In this document: one piece after another, positions 15,936 through 25,100 of the stretch | Layout of the letters: the number at the start of each line of letters is the position of its first letter | Position numbering within the stretch: position 1 is the first letter of the stretch | Assembly: GCF_005893125.1 (NCBI RefSeq) | Contig: NZ_VCJS01000049.1 | Location: forward strand, 1-64,000 | Direction: 5' to 3' | From: Nonomuraea basaltis | GTDB lineage: Bacteria > Actinomycetota > Actinomycetes > Streptosporangiales > Streptosporangiaceae | DNA: 64,000 nucleotides | The notes under the pieces: generated by a model | Database searches by the model: none | What the model was told of the DNA's origin: nothing | The model's input: the letters and a program-made list of their open reading frames with translations, nothing else | Made by a program: the position numbers and the translations under genes

Positions 15936-17638
15936 GCAGGGAAAACGCCTTCCTGTTCGAGGTGGTGCCGTACCACGACGCCGGCATCCCCGTGGTCAGG
16001 CACGGCCTCGGCCGCTGGCGCGCGTCTCTCTACCTGCTGCTCGCGGTGCTGCTGTCGGCGGGCATCATCCTGGTTCCGCTCGCCGCCACCGTGATCATCA
16101 GCTTTTCCGAGGGATTCGCCGGCTACGACGTGCTGCGCGACGTCCAGGTCCTCCAGGCGCTGGGCAACTCGCTCATCTGGCTGGTGCTGGCCGTGGTCGT
16201 GTGCGCGGTGGGGCTCGGCCTGGCCTGGCTGGCCAGGAACGCGGGCCCGGTCTCGGTGCGGATCCTGCGCTTCTTACTGGTGCTGCCGGCCGCGGTCTCC
16301 CCGCTCACCACAGGCGCGATCTTCCGCCTGCTGTACGACACCAACCAGCGGCGCGGCCTGTTCAGCGCCCTGCTCGGCGCCGACGTGGCCTTCCTCGGGC
16401 CGGTCTGGATCTGGCTGGTGCTCGGGTCGGCGTTCGTGTGGCAGTGGGCAGGGATCGCGTTCCTGGTCTTCCACGAGGCGCTGGCCCGACTGCCGACCAA
16501 CCTGCTGCGGATGGCCAGGGCGTTCGGCGTCGGCCGGCGGCGCAGACTATGGTCCATCGTGGTCCCCGCGCTGGCCGGGCCCGCGGCGCTGGCATACCTG
16601 TTCGCGCTGGTGGCGGCGGCCCGCGTGTTCGACCTCGTGCTGATGGGCGCGCCGGGGTCGATGCAGGCCGAGGTCGAGGGCGGCGGACTGTTCTGGTGGC
16701 GGCACCACGGCGACCTGGGCACCGCGCGTGCGGCCGCGCTCGCGGTGGTGCTGTCCACGCTGGTGGCGGTGCTGGCGCTGCCGTCGCTCGCCGGGCTGCG
16801 CGGGCGCGTGAGCTGGGCCCCGCCCCCCACTCGCCCACTCACGCACCCCCCGAGGCGGGACCGGCGAGGCCGGCTGGTGTGCGGGGTGGTGTCGGTGCTG
16901 TGGCTGCTGCCGTTCGCGGTGCTGGTGCTCACCTCGGTGCGCGACCCGGTCGCCGCGACGCTGTCCGGATGGTGGAGCGGCGGCCCGTGGACCCTCGCCT
17001 CGTACGGGGAGGTGCTCGCCGACGGTGGTTTCGTGGCCGCGCTGGGCACCACGTTCCTGCGGGCGGCCGTGGTCGTCGGGCTGGTGCTGCTGGCCGCCGT
17101 GCCGGCCGCGTACGTGATGGCCCACGAGCACCTGCTGCCGCGCCGCGCCTGGCGACCCGTCCTCCTGGTCGCGGTGGCACTGGCGGCGCTGCCGCCGCAG
17201 GCGTTCGCCGTGCCGCTGCAGCGCTGGATCAGCCCGGTCGCCGGCGCCTCCTCCGCGCTGGCCATCGTGCACGCCGCGCTGGTGATCCCGCTGGCGGTGC
17301 TGGTGCTGCACAACGCCTTCACCCGGGTGGCGACCCCCATGCTCGCGCGGCACCGCTGGGAGCTGTTCCACGTGGTACGCGAGGCGCGCCCGGCCGTGGT
17401 GCTGGCCGGCGTGCTCGCGTTCGTGCTGGTGTGGAACGACACGGTCGTCGGGCTGCTGCTCAACTGGCCGTCGGGTGACCACCTGCCGCTGATCGTGCTG
17501 GAGCAGTCCCGCCACTTCACCAGCTCCGCGGGCACGCTGGCGGCACAGTCGATGATCGCGACTGCGGTGCCCGTGGCCGTGGTCGCCCTCACCGCCCGCT
17601 GGCTGTACCGCGGACTGACGCGGGGGATCCGGCGATGA
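15932..17638 (+). CDS. Fused two-domain ABC permease (MalF-MalG type)
   Basis: 568 residues, about twice a normal permease, with roughly twelve hydrophobic segments in two sets of six split by a Pro/Arg-rich linker near residue 300 (PPPTRPLTHPPRRDRRGR). The first half keeps an EAA-like loop (ARAFGVGRRRRLWSIVVPAL); in the second half the corresponding loop (LARHRWELFHVVREARP) has lost the EAA-G motif. A single polypeptide should form the whole membrane channel. Start ATG and the lipoprotein stop overlap as ATGA, as do its stop and the next start. The second-half loop loss fits an unusual or absent ATPase contact. Confidence 0.88.
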   Translation: MSRENAFLFEVVPYHDAGIPVVRHGLGRWRASLYLLLAVLLSAGIILVPLAATVIISFSEGFAGYDVLRDVQVLQALGNSLIWLVLAVVVCAVGLGLAWLARNAGPVSVRILRFLLVLPAAVSPLTTGAIFRLLYDTNQRRGLFSALLGADVAFLGPVWIWLVLGSAFVWQWAGIAFLVFHEALARLPTNLLRMARAFGVGRRRRLWSIVVPALAGPAALAYLFALVAAARVFDLVLMGAPGSMQAEVEGGGLFWWRHHGDLGTARAAALAVVLSTLVAVLALPSLAGLRGRVSWAPPPTRPLTHPPRRDRRGRLVCGVVSVLWLLPFAVLVLTSVRDPVAATLSGWWSGGPWTLASYGEVLADGGFVAALGTTFLRAAVVVGLVLLAAVPAAYVMAHEHLLPRRAWRPVLLVAVALAALPPQAFAVPLQRWISPVAGASSALAIVHAALVIPLAVLVLHNAFTRVATPMLARHRWELFHVVREARPAVVLAGVLAFVLVWNDTVVGLLLNWPSGDHLPLIVLEQSRHFTSSAGTLAAQSMIATAVPVAVVALTARWLYRGLTRGIRR

Positions 17639-19908
17639 CGGACATCTCGCACCGGGACCGGCTGCGGTTCCGGCTGTCGCGGGTTTACCGGCGGGCCGGG
17701 GCGCGCCTGCCCGAGCTGGGAACGGGCGGGCTGGTCACGGTGGGAGAAATCATTCTCATTCTGAAGGGAGAGGTGATCGAGGGCCTGGTGGAGGGAGTCC
17801 CGCTTTGGCTGCTCGCCGGCGTGGCCCTCTCGCTGCCCATCGCGGCCGGCTGGCTCGCCCGCGTCTTTCACCGCCGTCGTACGCCCTCTCCCCGGCCGTT
17901 CCCCGGCCGCCTGCCCGCCCCCGCCGCACTCGGCGACCTCATCGGCCGGGAGACCGAGGTCAAGCAGGTTGTGGATCGGGCAAGGGAGAGCGGCCTGGCC
18001 GTGGTCCAGGGCCCGATCGGGATGGGCACGTCCTCGGTGGCGATCCGCGCCACGTGGGAGCTGGCCGACGACGCCAACAAGCAGCGGTACGCCGACGTCC
18101 GCGGCCCCGACCGGGACCACCCGGAGGCGCCCCTGAGCGTGGCCCAGCGCGTGATGCGCACGCTCGACCGGCCGCCCGGCGCCATCCAGGAGCCCGCGGA
18201 CGCGACCTCGCACGTGATCGACGCGCTCACCGGCACGAGGCGGGTGCTGCTGCTCGACAACGTCAGCACGTGGAGCCAGGTCGCCTGGCTGCCGCCACGG
18301 GTGCCCGGCGCGTACATCATGGTCGCGGGTACGGTCTCGGGCGAGCTGCCGCGGCACGTCAAGCCGGTCCAACTCGGCCCGCTCTCCCCGGACGCCGGGC
18401 GGGAGCTGCTGGCCCGCCACATCAGCGACGAGCGCGCCGACCGCGGCCGGGAGGCCGTGGGGCTGATGGTCGACGCGTGCGTGGGCAGCCCATCGGAGAT
18501 CGTCAGGATCGGTCGCTGGCTCGCCCGCAACCCGAGGATCTCACTGAGAGCCCTGGTCGACGACCTGAACAGGCTGCCCATTGACGAGAAGCTCGGCTTC
18601 GTGCTCAACCTGAGCATCAAGCAGCTCAGGCCGACGGCCAAGCAACTGCTCATCCTGCTGGCCGGGCTGCCCATCGCCGAGGTCGATCACCAGGCCGCCG
18701 CCGCCCTGCTCGGCCTGCCCTCCGCCAAGGACGCGATCAACGAGCTGGCCGAGCTCGGCCTCGTGGAGAACGTGCGGATGACCCGAGTCCGGGTGACGAG
18801 TGCCTCCCGCGACGCCGGGGCGCGGAGCACGCCGAGCCAGGCCGCCGCCTGGCGGCGGCTGGTGGGGCACTTCGCCGACCAGGCCGACGCGTTCGCCGCC
18901 CAATTGCCCGCCGACGACGCCCGCAACTGGTTCGCGATCGAGGATCAGGTGCTGCTGCAGGTGCTGGCGCGCCGGAATCCCGTGCCCAAGACCGGCCGCG
19001 CGCTCGGCCGCATCGCCGACGCCCTCGAGTACTGGTTCCGGCTCGAACAGCGGCACGAGGACCGGCTGCGCGCGGCGGAGGCGCTGGCCAGGGCCGCCAA
19101 GGCGCTCCGCGACGAGAACGTGCAGGCCACCGCCGAGCTACGCCAGTGCGCGATCCTGCTCACCTCCGGCGACCCGCGCAAGGCCAGGCACCACCTCGAC
19201 CAAGCGGCCCAGCTACGGGTCAAGGTCGAGTCCTGGCCCGCGGAGCTGCACTTGGAGCACGCGGCCATCCTGCTGGCCGGCGGCGACGAGTTCACCGCTG
19301 TCGAGTCCGCGCTCGTCCACTACGGCCAGGCGCTGTCCGGTGGGGACGTGGCGGGCCACGCGCTGCGGGCGAACAACATCGCCGCGCTGCTCATGCGCAA
19401 GGGGCAGCAGCTCGATCACGGTGGCTGGGGCCCCGAGGCCCGCAAGCTTTACCGCCAAGCCCGCGCTGTGCTCTTCGAGTCCCTGGAGAAGGCGCAACGG
19501 GCCGGCGACCGCGGCGCGGAGGCGCATGCGGAGGAACTGCTCGCGCTCGCGGACTTCTACCTCGGCCAGCTCTTCGACGCGGGCGCCCACCTGCGGCAGG
19601 CCGAGCGGCTCTATACCGAGAACGCCGACGAGATCGGGCGGGCGCGGTGTCTCGTGCAGCGGGCCGGGGCCATGCTGGAAGATCCGGGGCACCTGCCCGA
19701 GGAGGTGGCGGCGCTGCTGGACGACGCGCTGGACGGGCTGCCTCCGGCCGGGGTCAGCACCGCGCTGGCGCACCTGCACCTGGCCAGGCTGCGGCCCGAG
19801 AATGCCGCCGCGCACCGGGAGGCCGGGCTGGCGGCGCTCGCGCCCTGGGACGAGATCGCGGAGCGGCTGCAGGTCCTCAAGCTGCGGGAGTATCTACGGG
19901 TTCTGTGA
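17635..19908 (+). CDS. Membrane-anchored STAND-like protein with TPRs and defective P-loop
   Basis: 757 residues. A hydrophobic segment (LWLLAGVALSLPIAAGWLA, about residues 59-77) precedes a basic stretch. Residues about 100-380 follow an NB-ARC-like fold: LIGRETEVKQVV, P-loop position GPIGMGTSS where Thr replaces the Walker Lys (~residue 126), Walker B-like RRVLLLDNVSTW (~203). From about 450 on are TPR-like helices (ALARAAKALRDENVQATAEL, HLRQAERLYTENADEIGRA). It is the fourth gene of the ABC-like operon, coupled by ATGA. Family analogues act as ATP-switch signalling hubs; this one seems to lack the switch lysine. Its 3' end overlaps the convergent PHP gene by 15 bases. Confidence 0.82.
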   Translation: MTDISHRDRLRFRLSRVYRRAGARLPELGTGGLVTVGEIILILKGEVIEGLVEGVPLWLLAGVALSLPIAAGWLARVFHRRRTPSPRPFPGRLPAPAALGDLIGRETEVKQVVDRARESGLAVVQGPIGMGTSSVAIRATWELADDANKQRYADVRGPDRDHPEAPLSVAQRVMRTLDRPPGAIQEPADATSHVIDALTGTRRVLLLDNVSTWSQVAWLPPRVPGAYIMVAGTVSGELPRHVKPVQLGPLSPDAGRELLARHISDERADRGREAVGLMVDACVGSPSEIVRIGRWLARNPRISLRALVDDLNRLPIDEKLGFVLNLSIKQLRPTAKQLLILLAGLPIAEVDHQAAAALLGLPSAKDAINELAELGLVENVRMTRVRVTSASRDAGARSTPSQAAAWRRLVGHFADQADAFAAQLPADDARNWFAIEDQVLLQVLARRNPVPKTGRALGRIADALEYWFRLEQRHEDRLRAAEALARAAKALRDENVQATAELRQCAILLTSGDPRKARHHLDQAAQLRVKVESWPAELHLEHAAILLAGGDEFTAVESALVHYGQALSGGDVAGHALRANNIAALLMRKGQQLDHGGWGPEARKLYRQARAVLFESLEKAQRAGDRGAEAHAEELLALADFYLGQLFDAGAHLRQAERLYTENADEIGRARCLVQRAGAMLEDPGHLPEEVAALLDDALDGLPPAGVSTALAHLHLARLRPENAAAHREAGLAALAPWDEIAERLQVLKLREYLRVL

Positions 19909-20754
19909 CGTGATCGGCGTCGCGCCGGTCGCCTCGGCGACCAGGCGCTCGTAGACCTCCGGCGCCGTCGTCTCGCAGCCCAGCCGGTGCCCGGTCAGCT
20001 CGCCGTGGTCGTCGCTGGACCCGGTCACGGCCAGCGCGAGCTCGCGGGCCAGCCCGCGCACCTGCTCGCGGGCGGCGGCGTCGTGGTCGTTGTGGTCCGC
20101 CTCGACCCCGAACAGCCCGGCCGCCGCCAGCTCGGCGATCCACTCGTCCGGCACGACGTTGCCGCGCTTGGCGGCCTTCGGGTGGGCCAGCACCGGCACC
20201 CCGCCGGCGGCGCGCACCAGGCGTACCGCCCGCTCCGGGTCCAGGGCGTAGCGGGACACGTACGCGCGGCCGCCCGTCCCGATCCACTCCGGCGTGAACG
20301 CCAGCTCGGGCGCGGCGATCGCCCCGGCGGCGACCATGGCGCGGGCGATGTGCGGCCGCCCGACCGGGCCGCCCGCGGCCAGCTCGGACACCTGCTCCCA
20401 GGAGACCGGCACGCCCAGCTCGGCCAATCGCTGGACGGTGAGCCGCCCGCGCAGCTCGCGGGCCTCCCTGATGCGCACGCACTCGGCGCGCAGCTCGGGC
20501 TCGGCGGGGTCGAAGAGGTAGGCGAGCAGGTGAATGCTCTGGCCGGCGCGGCGGCAGGACAGCTCCATGCCGGGCACGAACGTCAGCCCGGCGGGCAGCG
20601 CCTCGACCGCCGCCGGATGCCCGGCGACGGTGTCGTGGTCGGTGAGCGCCAGCACGTCAAGCCCCCGCTCGCGGGCCCGGCGCACCACGTCGGCCGGGGG
20701 CTGCGTGCCGTCGGAGGCGCTGCTGTGGCTGTGCAGGTCGATGCGCATCGCCAC
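19894..20754 (-). CDS. PHP-domain phosphoesterase
   Basis: 286 residues with the four PHP metal motifs: DLHSHSSASDGT at the N-terminus, LTDHDT (~residue 38), PVLAHPKAAKRG (~190) and GSSDDHGE (~245). Length and order match the YciV/RNase AM type, which removes phosphate from 3',5'-nucleoside bisphosphates or trims RNA 5' ends. A cytoplasmic metal-dependent enzyme is expected. It is convergent with the STAND gene and lies 31 bases downstream of the anti-sigma gene on the same strand. Confidence 0.92.
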   Translation of the reverse strand: MAMRIDLHSHSSASDGTQPPADVVRRARERGLDVLALTDHDTVAGHPAAVEALPAGLTFVPGMELSCRRAGQSIHLLAYLFDPAEPELRAECVRIREARELRGRLTVQRLAELGVPVSWEQVSELAAGGPVGRPHIARAMVAAGAIAAPELAFTPEWIGTGGRAYVSRYALDPERAVRLVRAAGGVPVLAHPKAAKRGNVVPDEWIAELAAAGLFGVEADHNDHDAAAREQVRGLARELALAVTGSSDDHGELTGHRLGCETTAPEVYERLVAEATGATPITSQNP

Positions 20755-20785
20755 CGATCGTAGACGCAGACCCCGCTGTCTGCGG

Positions 20786-21481
20786 TCACACCGCGATGGT
20801 GGCCAGCGTTCTGCCGTCGAAGGTCTCGATCGTGAAGTGGTTGAGGTCGTCCTCGGGGAGGCTGGTGCCGCCGTGCAGCACCAGGGGGTCGGGGGAGCCG
20901 GGCACGCCGTACCCCTTGTCGGGGACGCCCCAGCTGGCCACGACCTCGGAGCGGCCGTCGTCGCCGACCGCGAGGAGGCGGCACTGCAGCGGGCCCTTGA
21001 CGCCCTTCAGCTCCAGCGCGACGTGGGTGCCCCAGCCCTTGTCCTCCAGGCCGACGATGGCGGACGTGCCGGTGGCGGGGTCGGTGGCGGAGTATGTGCT
21101 GCCGGTCAGGAGCAGCTCGCGGGCCGGGCCGTGGATGCTGTCGGGGTTGGGGCCGCCGGTGACCGAGTTGACGGCCAGGAAGACGCCGGCCGCGACCAGC
21201 ACGCAGGCGGCGGCGGTCATGATCGTGCGGTGGAAGCGGCGGCGACGGCGTTCGGCGGCGGCCCGGCGCACCAGGAGTGATTCGACCTGGGGGTCGGGCG
21301 CGTTGGGCAGGAGGTCGTCCGGATGCACGCTCTTGATCAGCTCCCCCATCGCCGTGAACGCGCCCACCTCCTCCGCGCAGCTGGCACAGCCGGCCAGATG
21401 GTGTTCGAACGCCACCCGTTCGTTCTCGTCGAGCAGGCCGAGCGCGTACGCGGCCACGTCCTCGTGATGCACCTCCGTCAT
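20786..21481 (-). CDS. Zinc-finger anti-sigma factor
   Basis: 231 residues. N-terminal ZAS/zf-HC2 motif HHLAGCASCAEE (His-x3-Cys-x2-Cys, about residues 27-34), a strongly basic stretch AAAERRRRRFHR, one TM (IMTAAACVLVAAGVFLAV, about 88-105) and an extracytoplasmic domain. The C-terminal domain shares the pattern CRLLAVGDDGR ... SWGVPDKG with the anti-sigma at 5923-6750 (CRLVVVGKDGR), so the two are paralogues. It should restrain the sigma factor encoded upstream. The sigma stop lies 40 bases before its start, unlike the overlapping arrangement in the other pair. Confidence 0.92.
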   Translation of the reverse strand: MTEVHHEDVAAYALGLLDENERVAFEHHLAGCASCAEEVGAFTAMGELIKSVHPDDLLPNAPDPQVESLLVRRAAAERRRRRFHRTIMTAAACVLVAAGVFLAVNSVTGGPNPDSIHGPARELLLTGSTYSATDPATGTSAIVGLEDKGWGTHVALELKGVKGPLQCRLLAVGDDGRSEVVASWGVPDKGYGVPGSPDPLVLHGGTSLPEDDLNHFTIETFDGRTLATIAV

Positions 21482-21521
21482 GGCTGCACCACCCCCCTTT
21501 CCCTGTTGTGATGCTCCTGCG

Positions 21522-22046
21522 TCATGGCAGCATCACCCCCCTTTCCTCCAATGCGACGCGCAGGGCGCGCATGGCGTAGTACACGCGGGACTTCACCGTG
21601 CCGACGGGCACGCCGATCTTCTCCGCCGCCTCCTGGACCGTGCGGTCGAGGAGGAACGTCTCTGTGAGGACCTGTCGGTGGGCCGGGGAGAGCGAGAGCA
21701 TCGCGTCGGTCACCACGATCTCGCGTAACAGGCGCTCGTCCTCGGCGGCCACGGGCTGCGCGCGTTCGGGGATCTCCTCGACGGTGTTCAGGGGGCGCGA
21801 GCCGGAGCGGCGGCGGTCGTCGATGACGACGCGGCGCGCGACGGTCGCCAGCCAGGGCATGAGCGAGCCGGAGTCCGTGCGGAGGTCGTGGAGGTTACGC
21901 CAGGCGCGCACCAGGGTCTCCTGTACGACGTCCTCCGCCCAGCGCCGATCGCCGCCCGTCAGCCGGATGGCGAAGGCCATCAGGGGGGCGCCGTATTCGC
22001 GGTAGAGGGCTCGGACCATGGCTTCGTCGGTTACGCGGTGATTCAC
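21522..22046 (-). CDS. ECF sigma factor (SigL/SigK-like)
   Basis: 174 residues from the GTG at 22046, which places the start just ahead of conserved region 2 (DEAMVRALYREYGAPLMAFA); the frame is open 11 codons further. Region 2: RWAEDVVQETLVRAWRNLHD and MPWLATVARRVVIDDRR. Region 4 ends VPVGTVKSRVYYAMRALRVA. It is closely similar in layout and C-terminus to the sigma factor at 6747-7259 (both end YYA-RAL--ALEERG). Its partner anti-sigma follows. Divergent from the FHA-FtsK gene. Confidence 0.93.
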   Translation of the reverse strand: MNHRVTDEAMVRALYREYGAPLMAFAIRLTGGDRRWAEDVVQETLVRAWRNLHDLRTDSGSLMPWLATVARRVVIDDRRRSGSRPLNTVEEIPERAQPVAAEDERLLREIVVTDAMLSLSPAHRQVLTETFLLDRTVQEAAEKIGVPVGTVKSRVYYAMRALRVALEERGVMLP

Positions 22047-22079
22047 AAGGGGGCAGGCTCCTCGCGCTGCGGATATCAT

Positions 22080-22196
22080 GAAATATCGCGCTGATATGGG
22101 AATTCTTACTCTAGCCAGCGATCATGTACTTTGGCCCTCTGGGCGTACAGCTAGATTTAAATGATAAATCGGGCCTAGTCCCCTGGAGAGGGGATT
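22080..22196. promoter_or_regulatory. AT-rich divergent promoter region upstream of the FHA-FtsK gene
   Basis: This short stretch is markedly poorer in GC than its surroundings, with GATATC ... GATAT repeats near 22071-22105 and the small inverted repeat GATTT / AAATC at 22154-22170 flanked by CTAG on both sides. It probably carries the promoters of the sigma gene (minus) and the EssC-like gene (plus). The GGAGAGGGGATT just before the ATG at 22197 is the ribosome site. Confidence 0.4.
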
Positions 22197-25100
22197 ATGA
22201 TCATTCGGACCACGATCCGCGACCCGGCGGCCTCCGCTGAGCTCGATGTCGAGGTGACGGCGGAGCCCGAGACCACGATCGGCTCGCTGCTGCGGGCTCT
22301 TCCCGTCGCCGTCAAGGGGCGGCCGTGCTTCGTCGGCACGGGCAAGCTCGACCCCGAGGCCGCCGTCGCCGGCAGCCCGCTCGTGCCGGGGGCGACGATC
22401 AGCGTGGGAGAGCCGGAGCGTACGCAGCCCTGGCGGCCGCTCACCGCGGCCGGCGCGATCCGCGTGTTCGCCGGCCCCGACGCGGGCCGGGTGATCTGGC
22501 TCAGCCCCGGCAGCCACGTCATCGGCCGCGAGTGGACCGACATCGGCCTGCTGCGCGACCAGCGGGTGTCCCGGCGGCACGCCCGCCTGGACGTGTCGTG
22601 GACCGGCGAGGCCACGGTCGCCGACCTCGGGTCGCGCAACGGCACGCTGGTGGACGAGCTGCCCGTGCGCGAGCCCACGGTGCTGCGGCCCGACGGGGTC
22701 CTGCAGGTGGGCGACGACCGGCTGCGGTGGGCGCCGTTGCCGTCGTCGCGGCTCAGGACCACGCGGGGCCGGGACGGGCGGATCGACTTCGACCGGGCGT
22801 TCTCGCCCGCGCCGGCGGTCCCGGCGGGCAGGATCGCCCTGCCCAGGAGCGAGGTGCCGCAGCGCAATATCGCGGTCGCGCTGCTTTCGTCGCTGCTGCC
22901 GCTGCCGATTTCCATCGCGATGGCGATTCTGTTGAAAAGCGCATATTTTCTGCTGTTCGGCATATTGACGCCGGTGACGTTCTTCGCCACGCAGTGGGTC
23001 GAGGGGCGGCAGCGCAGGAAGAAAGAGCGCGAGTTCGACGAGTGCAAGCGGGAGACCGCCGAACGGATTCGCCGGCACGTCGTACACGAGCAGTGGCTGC
23101 GCCACGTCGTCGCCCCGGACGAAGTCGATCTCACCTTCGCCGCCACCCACGAGGGTCCCGGGCTGTGGCCGCGCAACGCCGACTCCCCCGACGGCCTCAC
23201 GCTGCGCGTGGGGGTCGCGGACGAGCCGGCCACGATCCAGTTCGACGGGGAGCCGTGGCCGGGGTTCACCGAGCCGGTGCTTCGCGGGGTGCCTGTCACG
23301 GTGGATCTGCGCGAGATCGGCGTGCTCGGCGTCATCGGCCCGCCCGAGCCGGTCGACGCGCTGCTGCGCTGGCTGCTGGTCCAGCTCGGTACGCTGCGTG
23401 CGCCCGACGAACTGCGACTGGTGCTGATCACCGCGTCCGGGGGCGAGCACCTGGCGTGGGCGCGCTGGCTGCCGCACCTGAGCGTGGACGGGCCGGTCCC
23501 GTGCCTGGTGGGCAACACGCCCGAGACCAGGACGGCGCGGATCGAGGAGCTCAAGAACCTGGTCACCGAGCGGCGGAAGGTCCGGGACCGCCACTCCGGC
23601 TTCGGGGAAGACGTCGTCGTGGTGCTCGACGGGGCGCGGGCGTTACGCGACATCCCGGGCATGAAGGAGATCCTGCGGGAGGGCCCGTCGGTCGGCGTGT
23701 ACGTGATCTGCGCCGACCAGCGCAGCCTGAACGAGTGCCGTGGCGTCTGCGAGCTGGACGGCACCGGCATGCTCCTCACCCGCGGCCGCCAGGGCCTGCC
23801 GGTCTTCGTGCAACCGGAGAGCCTCGGGGAGCAGGCCGCCGAGCGCATCGCCCGCGCGGTGGCGCCCATGCGTGACCGGCTCACGCTGGCCCGGGCGGAG
23901 AGCGTGATCCCTTCCGCGGTGCGCCTGCTGGACGTGCTGGGCCTCGGCGTGCCCGACGCCGACCTCGTCCTGAGCCGCTGGAGCACCCATCCCGGGCCCA
24001 CCACCAGGGTCGCCATCGGCGCCGACGGTTCGGGCCCCGTGACCGTGGACCTCGCGGCCGACGGCCCGCACACGATGCTGGGCGGGGCGACGGGCGCGGG
24101 CAAGAGCATCCTGCTGCAGACGCTCGTCACCTCGCTGCTGCTGGCCAACCGGCCGGACGAGCTGAACCTGGTGCTGGTCGACTTCAAGGGCGGCAGCGCG
24201 TTCCTGCCGTTCGAGGACTGCCCGCACGTGGTGGGACTGATCCGGTCGACCGGCGACACGGCCGCCGACGTGTTCGACGAGAGCGCCGCGCGGCGCGTCC
24301 TGGCCTCGGTACGGGCGGAGGTCCGGCGCCGGGAGGCCATCCTGGCCCGGTACGGCGGCGAGATCGACGCGTACTGGGACGCGGGCGGGCGGCTGCCCCG
24401 GCTGGTCATGGTGTTCGACGAGTTCGCGCGCGTGCTGGAGACCTCACCCGACTTCCTGCGCGAGCTGGTGAACGTGGCCGCCAAGGGCCGCTCGCTGGGC
24501 ATGCACCTGGTGCTGGCCACGCAGTCGTTGCAGGGCAAGCTGTCGCCCGAGCTGAAGAACAACATCTCCCTGCGCATCACGCTGCGGCAGAACGAGCCCT
24601 CCGACAGCACCGAGGTCCTGGGCGTGCCGGACGCCGCCGCCATCCCGTCCCGGCTGCGCGGCCGGGGCATGATCATGCGGGTGGGAGGGGAGCAGCGTAC
24701 GCCGCAGCTCTTCCAGAGCGGGTACCTGGGCAACCCGCCGCCGACCGGCGCCGCCCCGGCCACGGCCCGGCTGCTGCCCTGGTCCGCGCTCGGGCTGCCG
24801 CGTCCTTCGCCCCGATCTTCGCCGGTGCGGGGCCGTAGCGACCAGGATCTGGCCATCGCCGCCGTGCTGGACGCGGCGCGGCGGCTGCCCGGCGATCCAC
24901 CGTTCCGTCCCCTGCTGCCGCCGCTGCCCGCGTCGCTGGAGCTTGGACGGATGGCGGCGTCGTACAGGTCGGCCGACGGGCCGCGTGGGCCGGTGGAAGT
25001 GCCGTATGGGCTGGTGGATGATCCCGTCAATCAGGCGCAGCCGGCGATGGCGCTGGACCTGGGCGGGACCGAGCGGCTCATGGTGGCCGGAGGGCCGCAG

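Noticed and set aside
16123..18420. 765-codon minus-strand frame opposite the permease and STAND genes
   Set aside because: Spans two convincing coupled genes on the other strand and has no recognisable domain.
22175..25030. 951-codon minus-strand frame opposite the EssC-like ATPase
   Set aside because: Ser/Arg-rich shadow of a gene with intact FHA and FtsK motifs.
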